From: RHLJ01 sp965212165
Lineage (GTDB): Bacteria; Bacteroidota; Rhodothermia; Balneolales; Balneolaceae
Reading direction: 5' to 3'
DNA length: 64,000 bases
NCBI GenBank assembly: GCA_965212165.1
Contig: OZ243096.1
Span: forward strand, 2,294,001 to 2,358,000
This document shows, piece by piece, positions 16,559 through 25,746 of the stretch. The notes below the pieces were generated by a model. It saw nothing but the letters and a program-made list of their open reading frames with translations, had not been told where the DNA came from and did not search any database. Numbering within the stretch: position 1 is the stretch's first letter; each line of letters starts with the position of its first letter. The position numbers and the translations under genes were made by a program.

Positions 16559-17170
16559 TAATTCATTATTTAGGTCAATCGTTTCTAATTCTTCTTTTTC
16601 AAAAATTGGCCAAATCAGACAAATGATTAAAAAAAGAAATCCAAAACAAAATAAAACCCATGCTACTTCCATATTCTTATTTACCATTTGAAAGGAACTG
16701 AGCATATTTGCGTAATCATGTCCTGCCTTAGATTGATCATTCCCAATTAATGGAAGTACTTTATAATAGGCATCGGCACAGTATAGAGTAGATACAAAGG
16801 TGCTGTAACCCATTTGAAAAAGACAAGCTTGTGCAAATATTCTTTGTTTTTTACCCCAAGCCGTTAATAGGAGAAGAAAGGGGATTAGAATTGCCATTAA
16901 ACTTCCACCTAGAATGGTTAGGAACCTCCATCCAAATAATCCAAAGAGTGTATGCCCACCTTCATGAAGTAATAGATCCGTAGTATCAATTACAAAAAAA
17001 ATGAAACCTAAAACAGGAGGGTAAGGATAGTTTAAAGTGATTAAGATATTGGTTGTCATTCCAAGCCAAACACGCTCTATTGTAATCCAAACTGGAATAA
17101 TAAGAAGTATAGAAAAGCTCCATTTTTTTAAAAATGGTAAAGACTTTGAAATAAATCCTTCAATATTCAT
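16538..17170 (-). CDS. membrane protein with HEGGH zinc-protease-like motif
   Basis: A 210-residue protein with about five hydrophobic segments. H69-E70-G-G-H73 sits at the start of a membrane helix (DLLLHEGGHTLFGLFGW), as in the intramembrane zinc metalloproteases (M50/M50B-like HExxH). I do not recognise the exact family and do not see a clear second metal-ligand motif (the NPDG type of site-2 proteases is absent), so activity is uncertain. It starts directly at the stop of the upstream glycosyltransferase, with no gap, so the two are almost certainly co-translated. Its last residues are encoded within a shared terminator hairpin. Confidence 0.7.
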   Translation of the reverse strand: MNIEGFISKSLPFLKKWSFSILLIIPVWITIERVWLGMTTNILITLNYPYPPVLGFIFFVIDTTDLLLHEGGHTLFGLFGWRFLTILGGSLMAILIPFLLLLTAWGKKQRIFAQACLFQMGYSTFVSTLYCADAYYKVLPLIGNDQSKAGHDYANMLSSFQMVNKNMEVAWVLFCFGFLFLIICLIWPIFEKEELETIDLNNELKKSGLR

Positions 17171-18178
17171 TTAAAAAAGCTCGCTAAATTTCCTTTTTCT
17201 CTTAAGAAAATAATGCCAAATCAATAAAATTGGACTTAACACTTTTGAAGTTGATACTTGAACGCTCATATTCCTTTTTCTCTGAATTGAAGGAAGGTTT
17301 TTGAGAAAATGAAAGTGGGCTTTTATTATAGCAAGAAACTCTCCAAATCTACCGGAGAGTAAAGATCTAGTTGCTGCTATATAATCTAGAATTAATCGTA
17401 TAGGTATTTTATACCAAAGCTGAGAAGAAGGTAGGTTCTTCCAAAGCATATAGAGACTATTTCTAAAATTGAAATAAACTTTCCTAGACGATCCCATTGG
17501 CAAAGAACCGCCTCCAAGATGATAAACAACACTTTCTGGTGTATATATGATCTTATGGCCTCTATTCAAAGTTCTCCAGCAAAGGTCAATTTCTTCCATA
17601 TGAAATTGGTAGTCTTCATCGAATCCGTCCAATTCCTCGAATACTTTTTTACGAATGGCTAATGCTGCACCAGATGCCCATGCAATATTCTCAACCGAAT
17701 CATATTGACCTTCATCCTTTTCGATAGTATCAAGTAATCTTCCACGACAAAATGGGTAACCAAGTGTATCTAAATATCCTCCAGCTGCACCAGCATATTC
17801 AAAGTACTCAGGTTCATTATAAGAACGTATTTTTGGTTGAACTACAGCTATTTTGGGGTCACTGCTAAAAGCTTTTGCTAATCCATTTAACCAATTAGGA
17901 TCTACTTTAACATCATTATTTAGAAAAATTAGTATCTCCTTTCCGACATATTGTAAAGCACGGTTATTTCCACCTGTATACCCATAATTATCATCAAAAG
18001 AAGCAATTTTAACCGCTGGATAGTTTTCACGAACCCATTCTACTGAACCATCATTGGATGCGTTATCAGCTAAAATAATTTCAAAGTCTTCAAATTCAGT
18101 TTCTACAACAGAGGGTAGAAATGTTTTTAGATGATTTAAACCGTTCCAGGTTACTATTATTATGCTAAAACCTTTCAA
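17171..18178 (-). CDS. family 2 glycosyltransferase (WbbL/rhamnosyltransferase-like)
   Basis: A 335-residue GT-A enzyme. FSIIIVTWNGLNHLKTFLPSV opens the nucleotide-sugar fold, and ADNASNDGSVEWV and FLNNDVKVDPNWL supply the metal and nucleotide-binding acidic residues. GAALAIRKKVFEELDGFDEDYQFHMEEIDLCWR is the typical acceptor/catalytic-base block of this subfamily. The C-terminal 80 residues are basic with amphipathic helices, probably a membrane-surface anchor. Donor and acceptor cannot be told from sequence; transfer onto lipid-linked or cell-surface polysaccharide is typical. The start codon is TTG at 18178. It abuts the HEGGH membrane protein. Confidence 0.92.
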   Translation of the reverse strand: MKGFSIIIVTWNGLNHLKTFLPSVVETEFEDFEIILADNASNDGSVEWVRENYPAVKIASFDDNYGYTGGNNRALQYVGKEILIFLNNDVKVDPNWLNGLAKAFSSDPKIAVVQPKIRSYNEPEYFEYAGAAGGYLDTLGYPFCRGRLLDTIEKDEGQYDSVENIAWASGAALAIRKKVFEELDGFDEDYQFHMEEIDLCWRTLNRGHKIIYTPESVVYHLGGGSLPMGSSRKVYFNFRNSLYMLWKNLPSSQLWYKIPIRLILDYIAATRSLLSGRFGEFLAIIKAHFHFLKNLPSIQRKRNMSVQVSTSKVLSPILLIWHYFLKRKRKFSELF

Positions 18179-18242
18179 TGAATGAATGAATTAAAAATTG
18201 TGAATGTTATGCTTTTCAATAGGAGTAAAGGTTAAAATGTCG

Positions 18243-18252
18243 TTTCTTTTGC
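18243..18252 (+). promoter_or_regulatory. possible promoter box upstream of the YfcE-like gene
   Basis: TTTCTTTTGC, 34 bases before the ATG, resembles the TATCTTTTGC box before nusB and the Bacteroidota -7 consensus. It lies in the 108-base divergent region between the glycosyltransferase and the phosphoesterase. This is pattern matching only. Confidence 0.25.
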
Positions 18253-18286
18253 ACCTATACACACAGAAAGATGATAGTAAAATTGT

Positions 18287-18802
18287 ATGATCAAAATAGG
18301 TCTAATTTCTGACACACATAATTATTTAGATCCTCAGGTATTTGAGTATTTCAAAGACTGCGATGAAATTTGGCATGCAGGAGACTTTGGAACCATTGAG
18401 ATAGCAAAAAAATTAGAGAAAATTGCTCCTTTAATTGGTGTATATGGCAATATTGATGGAGAAGATATCAGACAGGAGTATCCACTTCATCAAAGATTCG
18501 AGAGAGATGGGATTGATTTTTGGATGACACATATTGGTGGAAATCCGGGACGCTATTGTATTCCCATCCGTGAAGAAATGGAAAATAATACTCCAGATGT
18601 ATTTATTTGTGGTCATTCACACATTTTGAAAGTTGCTAGAGATCAAGAAAAAGATAAAATGCTTTATATAAATCCTGGTGCTGCAGGCAGACAAGGATTT
18701 CAAGAATACCGCACTATAATACGTTTTGATATTGATGTTGGTAAAATCCAGAATGTTGAAGCTATCAATTTAGGTAAAGTTGGGGTTAGTCAACTTTCAT
18801 AA
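18287..18802 (+). CDS. YfcE/MJ0936-type metallophosphoesterase
   Basis: A 171-residue cytosolic protein with the compact calcineurin-like fold of YfcE and MJ0936 phosphodiesterases. Metal-ligand blocks are GLISDTHN (N-terminus), HAGDFG, GNIDG, THIGG and CGHSHI. Family members hydrolyse generic phosphodiesters in vitro; the natural substrate is mostly unknown. The length is standard. Its 3' end overlaps the convergent carotenoid desaturase gene by 13 bases. Confidence 0.9.
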   Translation: MIKIGLISDTHNYLDPQVFEYFKDCDEIWHAGDFGTIEIAKKLEKIAPLIGVYGNIDGEDIRQEYPLHQRFERDGIDFWMTHIGGNPGRYCIPIREEMENNTPDVFICGHSHILKVARDQEKDKMLYINPGAAGRQGFQEYRTIIRFDIDVGKIQNVEAINLGKVGVSQLS

Positions 18803-20262
18803 CGTTCAATTAAATTAACGGCATTAAAAGCCGATTGAACTACTAAAGGAATCCCACCACCAGGATGAGTTGAACCTCCGACAAAATATAGCCCATCTAA
18901 TTCTCTTGACTTATTTCTTGGTCTAATAAATGCAGCGAATTTATCATTTGATGAGGTTCCATATATACTTCCTTTGTTAGAAAGATATTTTTGATAGAAG
19001 TCTTTTGGAGTTATCGTTTTCTTGAGTTGAATATGTTTTGATAAACCCTTTAAACCTCTTTTTTCTAATTCATTAATTATTTTCGATCCATATTCATCTG
19101 CTTTTGCATCCCAATCATATTCTTTAGATAAGTAAGGTGCGTTAACAAGTATAAAAAGATTCGAACAACCTTCTGGAGCATGATTAGTATTCGAATATGA
19201 AGTATTTGCTATGTAGATAGTTGGATCATCTGACATTACTTTTTGATCAAAGATTTGTTTGAACTCAAACTCATAATCTTCACTAAAAAAGATACTATGA
19301 TGAACCAATTCATCATATTGTTTATCAACTCCTAATAGTAGCACAAAGCCTGAACATGAAGGCTCTATATTTTGAAGTTTAACTCTCTTTTTTTCAAGAA
19401 TAGAATCTTTAGGTAGTAAATTTAGATAGGTTTCGGTTGCATCACTGTTAGCTATAATCAAATCTGATTCAAATATCTGATTATTAACTTTAATTGAAGA
19501 AACTGAATTACTTGCAGTGCAAATTTCTGTTACTTCGGTTTTAAAATGAAATTCAACTCCTAGAGTACCTGCTAGCCAGAACAAAGTCTCTGCGATCTTA
19601 TACATGCCTCCATCAACATAAAACCCACCTTGATTCAATTCTACATGTGGGATGACATTTAAAGTAGCAGGGGCAAGGTATGGGGAAGAACCATTATAAG
19701 TGGTGAAACGCTTAAAAAACTTTCTTAAATATTCTGATTTAAAATAGCTGTCAATTCGATCACTTACTTTAGAAAAAGCATCAATCCCAAAAAATGAAAA
19801 TAAGTCTAAGCTTTTAAGATCTGAGAAATCATATAACGGATTATAGATAAAGGCATCTGCAGTTTTATTATAAATAGTTTCTGCATAGTCAAGGAATTTG
19901 GAGTAAGCTTCAGCATCTTCTGGTGCAATCTTTTTTATTTCATGAATAGTATTAAACCTTTCATCGAAGCAATCAAATTTTGTTCCATCTTGATAATTAT
20001 ATCTGCAAATTGGAGACAGTGGCAACAACTTAAGGTGCTCAGAAAGCTTCTCACCACATTCAGAAAATAGTTTTTCTAAAAGGTGGGGCATAGTTAGTAA
20101 ACTAGGTCCTGTATCAAACCTAAAGCCATCGGCTTCAAATAGATCCATTTTACCGCCAACTCTAGAGTTTTTTTCAAAGACAGAGACTTTATGACCCTTG
20201 GATGCTAATAAGCATGCAGATGCAAGTCCACCAATCCCAGCGCCAATTACAGATATTTTCAC
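18790..20262 (-). CDS. CrtI-family carotenoid (phytoene-type) desaturase
   Basis: A 490-residue flavoprotein. The FAD Rossmann motif GAGIGGLASACLLASKGHKVSVFEKNSRVGGKM is at the N-terminus, and FDTGPSLLTMP is the typical desaturase block. The C-terminus has LYFVGGSTHPGGGIPLVVQSA. All are diagnostic of the CrtI/CrtN/CrtD group that desaturates or further oxidises carotenoids at the membrane. Whether it is phytoene desaturase (CrtI) or a 3,4-/1-hydroxy-desaturase (CrtD) cannot be decided without a tree, and no crtB or crtZ is next to it. It diverges from the THUMP-like methyltransferase gene across only 40 bases. Confidence 0.88.
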   Translation of the reverse strand: MKISVIGAGIGGLASACLLASKGHKVSVFEKNSRVGGKMDLFEADGFRFDTGPSLLTMPHLLEKLFSECGEKLSEHLKLLPLSPICRYNYQDGTKFDCFDERFNTIHEIKKIAPEDAEAYSKFLDYAETIYNKTADAFIYNPLYDFSDLKSLDLFSFFGIDAFSKVSDRIDSYFKSEYLRKFFKRFTTYNGSSPYLAPATLNVIPHVELNQGGFYVDGGMYKIAETLFWLAGTLGVEFHFKTEVTEICTASNSVSSIKVNNQIFESDLIIANSDATETYLNLLPKDSILEKKRVKLQNIEPSCSGFVLLLGVDKQYDELVHHSIFFSEDYEFEFKQIFDQKVMSDDPTIYIANTSYSNTNHAPEGCSNLFILVNAPYLSKEYDWDAKADEYGSKIINELEKRGLKGLSKHIQLKKTITPKDFYQKYLSNKGSIYGTSSNDKFAAFIRPRNKSRELDGLYFVGGSTHPGGGIPLVVQSAFNAVNLIERYES

Positions 20263-20302
20263 AAATGGATTTTTAAAAGTGTTAGAAAAAGTATCTTATA
20301 TA

Positions 20303-21490
20303 ATGATTTCGAAAATCAACAACCGCGAAGTTATACAATTCATTCAGGATCACCTAAAAACTGATCCTATACAACTGGTATTTGAATCAAAAAAATACCC
20401 TGATTTACCTATTCGCGAAATTGCTGCTCAGATTGCATCTCGCCAAAAAGCAAAGGATAAACTTCCTGAATGGTACTCCAAACCTGAAATTATTTTCCCG
20501 TTAAAAGAAAATTTAGAGCAAGCATCTTCTGAAATTACTGCAAAATTTAAATCCAGAGGGTTAAAAGGGAAGAACATTCTTGATTTAACAGGAGGTAGTG
20601 GTGTTGATTTATTCTACCTAAGTAATAATTTTGAAGCTTTCTCTTACATAGAACCAAACTCAGAACTGGCTGATATTACAGAGTATAATTTTAGGCTTTA
20701 TAAAAAAGATGTGAAGACTTTTAAAACTACTGCTGAAGAGTTTTTGCATTCAAGTTCATCATCATATGATGTGGTTTATATAGATCCTTCAAGGAGATCA
20801 AAAACTAAGAAACGAGTCTATAATTTAGAAGAGTATCAACCCAATGTAGTCGATTTATATGATAAACTATTAGAAATTGGAAAAGTAGTTGTCATCAAAA
20901 CATCACCGATGATTGACATCAAGCAATCATTAAAACTATTAATACATACATATCGTGTTCAAGTTGTAGCCGTTGATAATGAAGTGAAAGAGGTTCTTTT
21001 TTATTTGAATAGAGAGGCTGGTACAGAACCTAATATCGAAACCTGGAATATTTCGAGTTCATTTGATGATCAGGAATTCACATTTACTTTAGATGAAGAA
21101 AAGAAGGCAATACCAGAATTTAGTATTCCAAAAAATTATCTATATGAACCAAATTCAGCAATTCGAAAAGCTGGTGCATTTTCTTTAATTGCTACTAAAT
21201 TCGAGTTGTCTAAACTACATTCAAATACTCATCTATATACTTCAGACAAAATAAAAAGTGAATTCCCTGGAAGGATTTTTGAAGTCATAAAAAGTATCAA
21301 ACCCAATAAGAAAGAGATCAAAAAAGTCTATCCAAATGGGAGGGTGAATATAATTTCAAAGAATTTTCCAATGGGTGCAAACGAGATCAAGAGGAAATTT
21401 GGTCTAACTGATGGGGGAGAAGAGTTTCTAATCTTTTGTGAAGTTCTAAATCAAAAAACATCATTAAGATGCTCTTTGATTCGAACGTAA
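20303..21490 (+). CDS. class I SAM methyltransferase with THUMP-like C-terminal domain
   Basis: I take the ATG at 20303 (MISKINNREVIQFIQDH); a longer frame would run back into the divergent gene. The product has 395 residues. The N-terminal helical part includes REIAAQIASRQKAKDKLPEW. The SAM-binding motif is ILDLTGGSGVDLFYLS, and motif IV is VVYIDPSRRSKTKKRVYNLEEYQP, resembling the DPPR-type RNA methylases. The C-terminal part (about 290-395) is ferredoxin/THUMP-like and very basic. This is the Bacteroidota family often annotated only as a class I methyltransferase. An RNA substrate is likely but unproven. Confidence 0.82.
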   Translation: MISKINNREVIQFIQDHLKTDPIQLVFESKKYPDLPIREIAAQIASRQKAKDKLPEWYSKPEIIFPLKENLEQASSEITAKFKSRGLKGKNILDLTGGSGVDLFYLSNNFEAFSYIEPNSELADITEYNFRLYKKDVKTFKTTAEEFLHSSSSSYDVVYIDPSRRSKTKKRVYNLEEYQPNVVDLYDKLLEIGKVVVIKTSPMIDIKQSLKLLIHTYRVQVVAVDNEVKEVLFYLNREAGTEPNIETWNISSSFDDQEFTFTLDEEKKAIPEFSIPKNYLYEPNSAIRKAGAFSLIATKFELSKLHSNTHLYTSDKIKSEFPGRIFEVIKSIKPNKKEIKKVYPNGRVNIISKNFPMGANEIKRKFGLTDGGEEFLIFCEVLNQKTSLRCSLIRT

Positions 21491-21501
21491 CACTTCTCTT
21501 C

Positions 21502-22761
21502 TTATCGTCGAGATCTCGTATTTGAGCTAGGCCGTCTTTTCTTGTGACTATTTGGATTCGGTTTTCTTTTTTGTTGATTTCTGGGCGGTCTTTGTTTTTT
21601 GGTCTCTTTAATTACTTCTTCACTTCCTGCAAGGAATGGATGTTCTTCAATAACAGCAACTTCTTGACCTATTAACTTCTGAATGTCTCTAAGAAATGCT
21701 CTTTCAGCACCATCACAAAATGAAATTGCTATACCACTTGCATGAGCTCTACCTGTACGACCAATTCTATGAACATAAGTCTCAGGTACGTTAGGTAGAT
21801 CGAAGTTTACAACTAATGATAATTCACTTACATCAATACCACGAGCTGCAATATCAGTAGCAACTAGTACTTTAGTTTCACCACTTTTAAAATTTTCTAA
21901 AGCCCGCTGCCTAGCTGGTTGCGACTTATTTCCATGAATAGCTTCTGCAGTAAATTTTGCTTTATCGAGAATCTTAACAATTTTATTTGCGCCATGTTTA
22001 GTTCTAGAAAAAACGAGTACAGAATCATGATCTTCAGTTTCCAGAAGATGAACTAGTAAATTGTTTTTGTTTGCTTTACTAACATAATACACAGCTTGAT
22101 CAACTTTTTCTGCAGTGGCTTGTTTTGGCTTTATAGTAACTCGTTCTGGTTTCCCTAAGATCTTTCCAGACAAATCGATAATTGCTGGAGGCATAGTTGC
22201 TGAAAAGAATAATGATTGCCTTTTCTGAGGAAGTTTAGCTACGATTTTTCTGATATCGTGAATGAAGCCCATATCTAACATATGATCTGCTTCATCCAGT
22301 ACAAAAAACTGTATATCTGCTAAACTAATAAATCCTTGATTCATGAGGTCAAGTAAACGACCTGGAGTTGCAACTAAAATATCAACGCCATTACGTATTC
22401 TATTAACTTGTTTCCCTTGTTTTACTCCTCCAAAAATGACGGTGTTTTTAAGTCCGGTATGTGAACCATATGCAGAAAAACTTGCACCTATTTGAATTGC
22501 TAATTCACGAGTTGGAGTTATTATTAAAGCTTTAATTTTTTGATGATTTGGGTCTTCATTTCTCTTGTTATAGAGGTGCTGAAGAATAGGAATTGAGAAG
22601 GCAGCAGTTTTTCCTGTGCCTGTTTGTGCGCACCCAAGTAAATCTTTTCCCTGTAATAAAGTGGGTATACTTTGTTCCTGAATAGGGGTTGGTTTACTAT
22701 AACCTTCATCGTCGAGGGCGCGTAGTATGGGTTCGATAATATTTAAATCGGTAAATGTCAT
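21502..22761 (-). CDS. rhlE: DEAD-box RNA helicase, RhlE-like
   Basis: A 419-residue ATP-dependent RNA helicase. Motifs in order: Q motif PTPIQEQSIP, Walker A AQTGTGKT, PTRELAIQI, TPGRLLDL, DEAD in VLDEADHMLDMGF, SAT in FFSATMP, VFSRTKHGANKIV, ATDIAARGIDV and HRIGRTGRA. The tail from about 385 is basic and low-complexity (KKRRPSSNTRSRR), typical of RhlE proteins that remodel rRNA or work in cold adaptation. The cold-shock gene lies 280 bases upstream in the same orientation. It converges on the methyltransferase with an 11-base gap. Confidence 0.93.
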   Translation of the reverse strand: MTFTDLNIIEPILRALDDEGYSKPTPIQEQSIPTLLQGKDLLGCAQTGTGKTAAFSIPILQHLYNKRNEDPNHQKIKALIITPTRELAIQIGASFSAYGSHTGLKNTVIFGGVKQGKQVNRIRNGVDILVATPGRLLDLMNQGFISLADIQFFVLDEADHMLDMGFIHDIRKIVAKLPQKRQSLFFSATMPPAIIDLSGKILGKPERVTIKPKQATAEKVDQAVYYVSKANKNNLLVHLLETEDHDSVLVFSRTKHGANKIVKILDKAKFTAEAIHGNKSQPARQRALENFKSGETKVLVATDIAARGIDVSELSLVVNFDLPNVPETYVHRIGRTGRAHASGIAISFCDGAERAFLRDIQKLIGQEVAVIEEHPFLAGSEEVIKETKKQRPPRNQQKRKPNPNSHKKRRPSSNTRSRR

Positions 22762-22986
22762 GATAGGTTTTTGAGAGCCTAATGCTGGAAGAGATCAGAA
22801 CCAGTTACCATTTTGGGAAAAAGTTATGCGTAGCAATAAAGCGATATCAGGAGATGAAAATTTCTACCTGTTAAAATGTAATTCTATAAAATAATCAATT
22901 GATAAAAATGGAGAGTGCCAATTTTTACTTCCTAAAAAAGTGGCTCAGATATATCAAAAAGGGGTTATTAAGGTGTTGTTAAAATA
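22762..22986. other. gap between the csp terminator and rhlE
   Basis: About 225 bases, AT-rich, without a supported gene. On the minus strand it is the long 5' region of rhlE and could hold its promoter and an extended leader, as is common for cold-responsive helicases. I could not find a convincing hairpin or conserved element in it. Confidence 0.4.
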
Positions 22987-23013
22987 AAAAGCCCATCATT
23001 ACAATGGGCTTTT
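22987..23013 (-). terminator. terminator after the cold-shock gene
   Basis: aaaagcccat (22987-22996) and atgggctttt (23004-23013) form a perfect 10-bp stem with a 7-base loop. On the minus strand TTATTTT follows. It lies about 30 bases after the csp stop. Confidence 0.85.
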
Positions 23014-23044
23014 AAAAAACTTTAGAAAAGTTATTAGCTGGTAT

Positions 23045-23236
23045 TTACAGTACTCGTACGTTTACTGCGTTCATGCCTTTTTTACCTTCTGCGAGTTCAA
23101 ATTCTACTTCATCACCTTCACGGATCTCATCGATTAAACCGGTTGCGTGTACGAAATATTCTTTTTTGGTGCCTTCTTCGGCGATGAATCCAAATCCTTT
23201 AGATTCATTGAAAAATTTTACTGTTCCTTTATTCAC
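23045..23236 (-). CDS. cold-shock protein (CspA family)
   Basis: A 63-residue single cold-shock domain. RNP1 reads KGFGFI and RNP2 reads YFVHAT (usually VFVH), with the GTVKFFNESKGFGFI opening typical of CspA. It binds single-stranded RNA and DNA and melts mRNA structure. It is monocistronic with its own terminator, about 200 bases from the next gene. Its 5' leader includes a small hairpin at 23265-23284. Confidence 0.96.
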   Translation of the reverse strand: MNKGTVKFFNESKGFGFIAEEGTKKEYFVHATGLIDEIREGDEVEFELAEGKKGMNAVNVRVL

Positions 23237-23264
23237 TGGTATTCAAATGTTGTTATAAATTAAT

Positions 23265-23284
23265 GTGCATCTGTTTAGATGCGT
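23265..23284 (-). promoter_or_regulatory. hairpin in the csp upstream region
   Basis: gcatct (23267-23272) and agatgc (23277-23282) form a 6-bp stem with a 4-base loop (gttt), extendable by two G-T wobbles. It lies about 30 bases upstream of the csp start. It could be a cold-responsive leader structure or a protein-binding dyad; I cannot decide. Confidence 0.35.
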
Positions 23285-23433
23285 GCATAAGATACACTTA
23301 TAATTTACCATCTAATAAGATTTTAGTAACTATTTTTTTAATACAACGAAACGAGAACATATTTCGCAATTGATGAAACTGCATTGTAATTCTAAACTTG
23401 AGAATAATATTTGTATATATACAAGACACACTT

Positions 23434-24687
23434 TTAATTTTGTCCTAACTTTCCATAAACAGCGTCTCTGAAATCTTTATGTAATGATCCATCATAGGGG
23501 AAAATTTGAACGAAAAGAACAGCAGTGAGCTCATTTACTGGATCAACCCAGAAAAGGGTAGTGGCTGCTCCATCCCAGAAAAACTCTCCAACTACCCCTT
23601 GATTTTCATTCTCATCAACAGGTGGTGCAATACGCACGGCAAAGTCGATTCCAAAACCAACCTGACCCTTAGATGGTAACCAAAGTCGTTCAGTAACATC
23701 GTCAGAAAGATGATTAGTAGCCATGAGCTTAACTGTTTCAGGTTTTAATATTTGAACATTATTAAGTGTCCCTTCATTAACGAGCATTTGAGCAAAAGTT
23801 TGATAGTCATCTAATGTCGATGTTAATCCCCATCCACCTGGTGTCAAAGGCCATTCTCGAATATTCATTGAATGTGCTTGTTCATTTGGAACTTGAATTA
23901 ATCCATCAACTTCATCTTTTCCATATGATGATGACATTCTAGACCGATCACTTTCTGGCACATAATATCTTGTTTCGACCATTCCTAATGGGTTGAGAAT
24001 ATGTTCCTCAATATATTCAGCAAATGGTTGACCAGATAGAACCTCAACCAAACGTGCCTGAACATCAACAGATGGACCATAATACCATTCATCTCCAGGA
24101 TGAAAAGCTAATGGTACACTAGCTAGTTGTTTTGAAAAATCAGAAAGAGAATTTTCACGATTAAATGGATCCGCTTCATTTAAAAGTGGACCTAAGTAAG
24201 GGTGATTTCTATCATTTGCAAATCCAGCCGTATGACGAGTTATATCTCTAATGGTAATAGGACTTTTTGTATCTGATAGAATAGGGTTTCCGTTTTCATC
24301 ATTACCTTCATATACTTTTAAATCACCGAATTCTGGCAAATAATTTTCTAATGGATCATCCAATTGGAATTTTTCTAGTTCAAATAGTTGCATCAGTGCG
24401 GTGCCAGTGATAGGCTTAGTCATAGAGTATATTTGGACGATGGTACCTCTATCCATTTTTGTACCCATTTCTCTATTTGCATCACCAAAAGCACCAAAAT
24501 AAACTTCTTGACCTTTTTCAAAAATTAACGCTGAAGCTCCGGCAACTCTACCGTCTTCAACAAAGCTTTCGAGTGTGGAATTTAGACGTTGATTAGCTTC
24601 TGTATCCATAATTTTTTTCGATTGGCTAGATGTACAAGCAAATAAGATTAGTGCAAACCCTATGATCAGATTATTTATTTTTTGCAT
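23434..24687 (-). CDS. secreted serine hydrolase (class C beta-lactamase fold) lipoprotein
   Basis: A 417-residue protein with a lipoprotein signal (MQKINNLIIGFALILFACTSS, lipobox Cys at 18). The beta-lactamase/DD-peptidase fold is shown by SMTK (SxxK) near residue 91, the Tyr motif YYGPSVD near 190, and a C-terminal GGWGLTSTLDDYQTFAQML region. Enzymes of this group include esterases, D-aminopeptidases and carboxypeptidases, and most are not true beta-lactamases. The natural substrate is unknown. It is monocistronic or last in a short run with the aldo/keto reductase 71 bases upstream. Confidence 0.88.
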   Translation of the reverse strand: MQKINNLIIGFALILFACTSSQSKKIMDTEANQRLNSTLESFVEDGRVAGASALIFEKGQEVYFGAFGDANREMGTKMDRGTIVQIYSMTKPITGTALMQLFELEKFQLDDPLENYLPEFGDLKVYEGNDENGNPILSDTKSPITIRDITRHTAGFANDRNHPYLGPLLNEADPFNRENSLSDFSKQLASVPLAFHPGDEWYYGPSVDVQARLVEVLSGQPFAEYIEEHILNPLGMVETRYYVPESDRSRMSSSYGKDEVDGLIQVPNEQAHSMNIREWPLTPGGWGLTSTLDDYQTFAQMLVNEGTLNNVQILKPETVKLMATNHLSDDVTERLWLPSKGQVGFGIDFAVRIAPPVDENENQGVVGEFFWDGAATTLFWVDPVNELTAVLFVQIFPYDGSLHKDFRDAVYGKLGQN

Positions 24688-24758
24688 GATTAGGAGTCTT
24701 TTTTAGATATTTATAGAATCAGAATTTTTGATTTATTGAGATGAAGCCAATTCGTTAT

Positions 24759-25745
24759 TTACCATAAATGATTAACATGAGGTTTAATATCCGATACATA
24801 AATCTCATTTATTAATTCAAGCTTTTCACTTGGAATAGAAGGAATCGACATTGCTTTCATATTTGAATCTATTTGATAGGCTTTAGATGCTCCAGGAATA
24901 ACAACACTTATATTTTGATTCATCAGAATCCATTTTAGTGCAACTTGCGCCAAATTTTCTTGATCAGGAAATAGTGCTTTAATTTTATTTACTGCTTCTA
25001 TTCCAATTTTATATGGTACGCCAGCAAATGTCTCTCCTTTATCAAACCATTCACCATCTCGATTACTATGTCGATGATCTCCAGAATCAAATTTAGTTTG
25101 TTTAGTATATTTACCTGTTAGGAGTCCACTTGCAAGAGGAACTCGAACAATTACACCAACATTCTTTTCATTAGCTCTTTCAAAGAATAAATCGTCAGGA
25201 CGTTGACGAAATATATTATAGATGATCTGTATAGTTGTTACATTTTCAAATTCAATAGCTTTTAAAGCTTCTTCAACTTTTTCAACGCTAACTCCTAAGT
25301 TTTGAATTTTCCCTTCTTCCTTTAGTTTTTCAAACTCACCAAAAATTTCAGGTCTATAATATACTTCAGTAGGAGGGCAGTGGAGTTGAATTAAATCTAT
25401 TGTTTCTAGATTCATTCGCTTTAGAGAGTCTTCAACATAACCTCGAAGAGCTTTCGGAGTATATCCTTCGTTAACATGTGGATTAATTAGTCTTCCACAT
25501 TTGGTAGCTACATATATTCTATCACTTACGGAGTTGACAAATTCTCCAACTGCTTTTTCACTTTCGCCGCCTTCATATACATCAGCAGTGTCAATGAAAT
25601 TAATTCCATGCTCATGTGCTTGATAAAGTAGTTTAGATGCCAAATTATGGTCGAATCCTGAACCCCAAGTTCCACCAACTTGCCATGTACCTAGTGATAC
25701 TTCAGAAACTTTAAACCCTGTTTTACCTAGCGTTCTATAATTCAT
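24759..25745 (-). CDS. aldo/keto reductase
   Basis: A 328-residue TIM-barrel oxidoreductase using NADPH. The catalytic tetrad is visible: Asp and Tyr in FIDTADVYEGGESE, Lys in VATKCGR, and His in IQLHCPP. The C-terminal cofactor block is ISVVIPGASKAYQIDSNMKA. It belongs to the YajO/Tas-like group. It starts 1 base after the stop of the SMP-30-like gene (25747), so the two form an operon, perhaps for a sugar or lactone substrate; the substrate is inferred. Confidence 0.93.
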   Translation of the reverse strand: MNYRTLGKTGFKVSEVSLGTWQVGGTWGSGFDHNLASKLLYQAHEHGINFIDTADVYEGGESEKAVGEFVNSVSDRIYVATKCGRLINPHVNEGYTPKALRGYVEDSLKRMNLETIDLIQLHCPPTEVYYRPEIFGEFEKLKEEGKIQNLGVSVEKVEEALKAIEFENVTTIQIIYNIFRQRPDDLFFERANEKNVGVIVRVPLASGLLTGKYTKQTKFDSGDHRHSNRDGEWFDKGETFAGVPYKIGIEAVNKIKALFPDQENLAQVALKWILMNQNISVVIPGASKAYQIDSNMKAMSIPSIPSEKLELINEIYVSDIKPHVNHLW

Positions 25746-25746
25746 A

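Noticed and set aside
23434..24687. Antibiotic-resistance beta-lactamase
   Set aside because: The fold is shared, but the motifs and lipoprotein form fit the broad serine-hydrolase/esterase group; resistance cannot be claimed.
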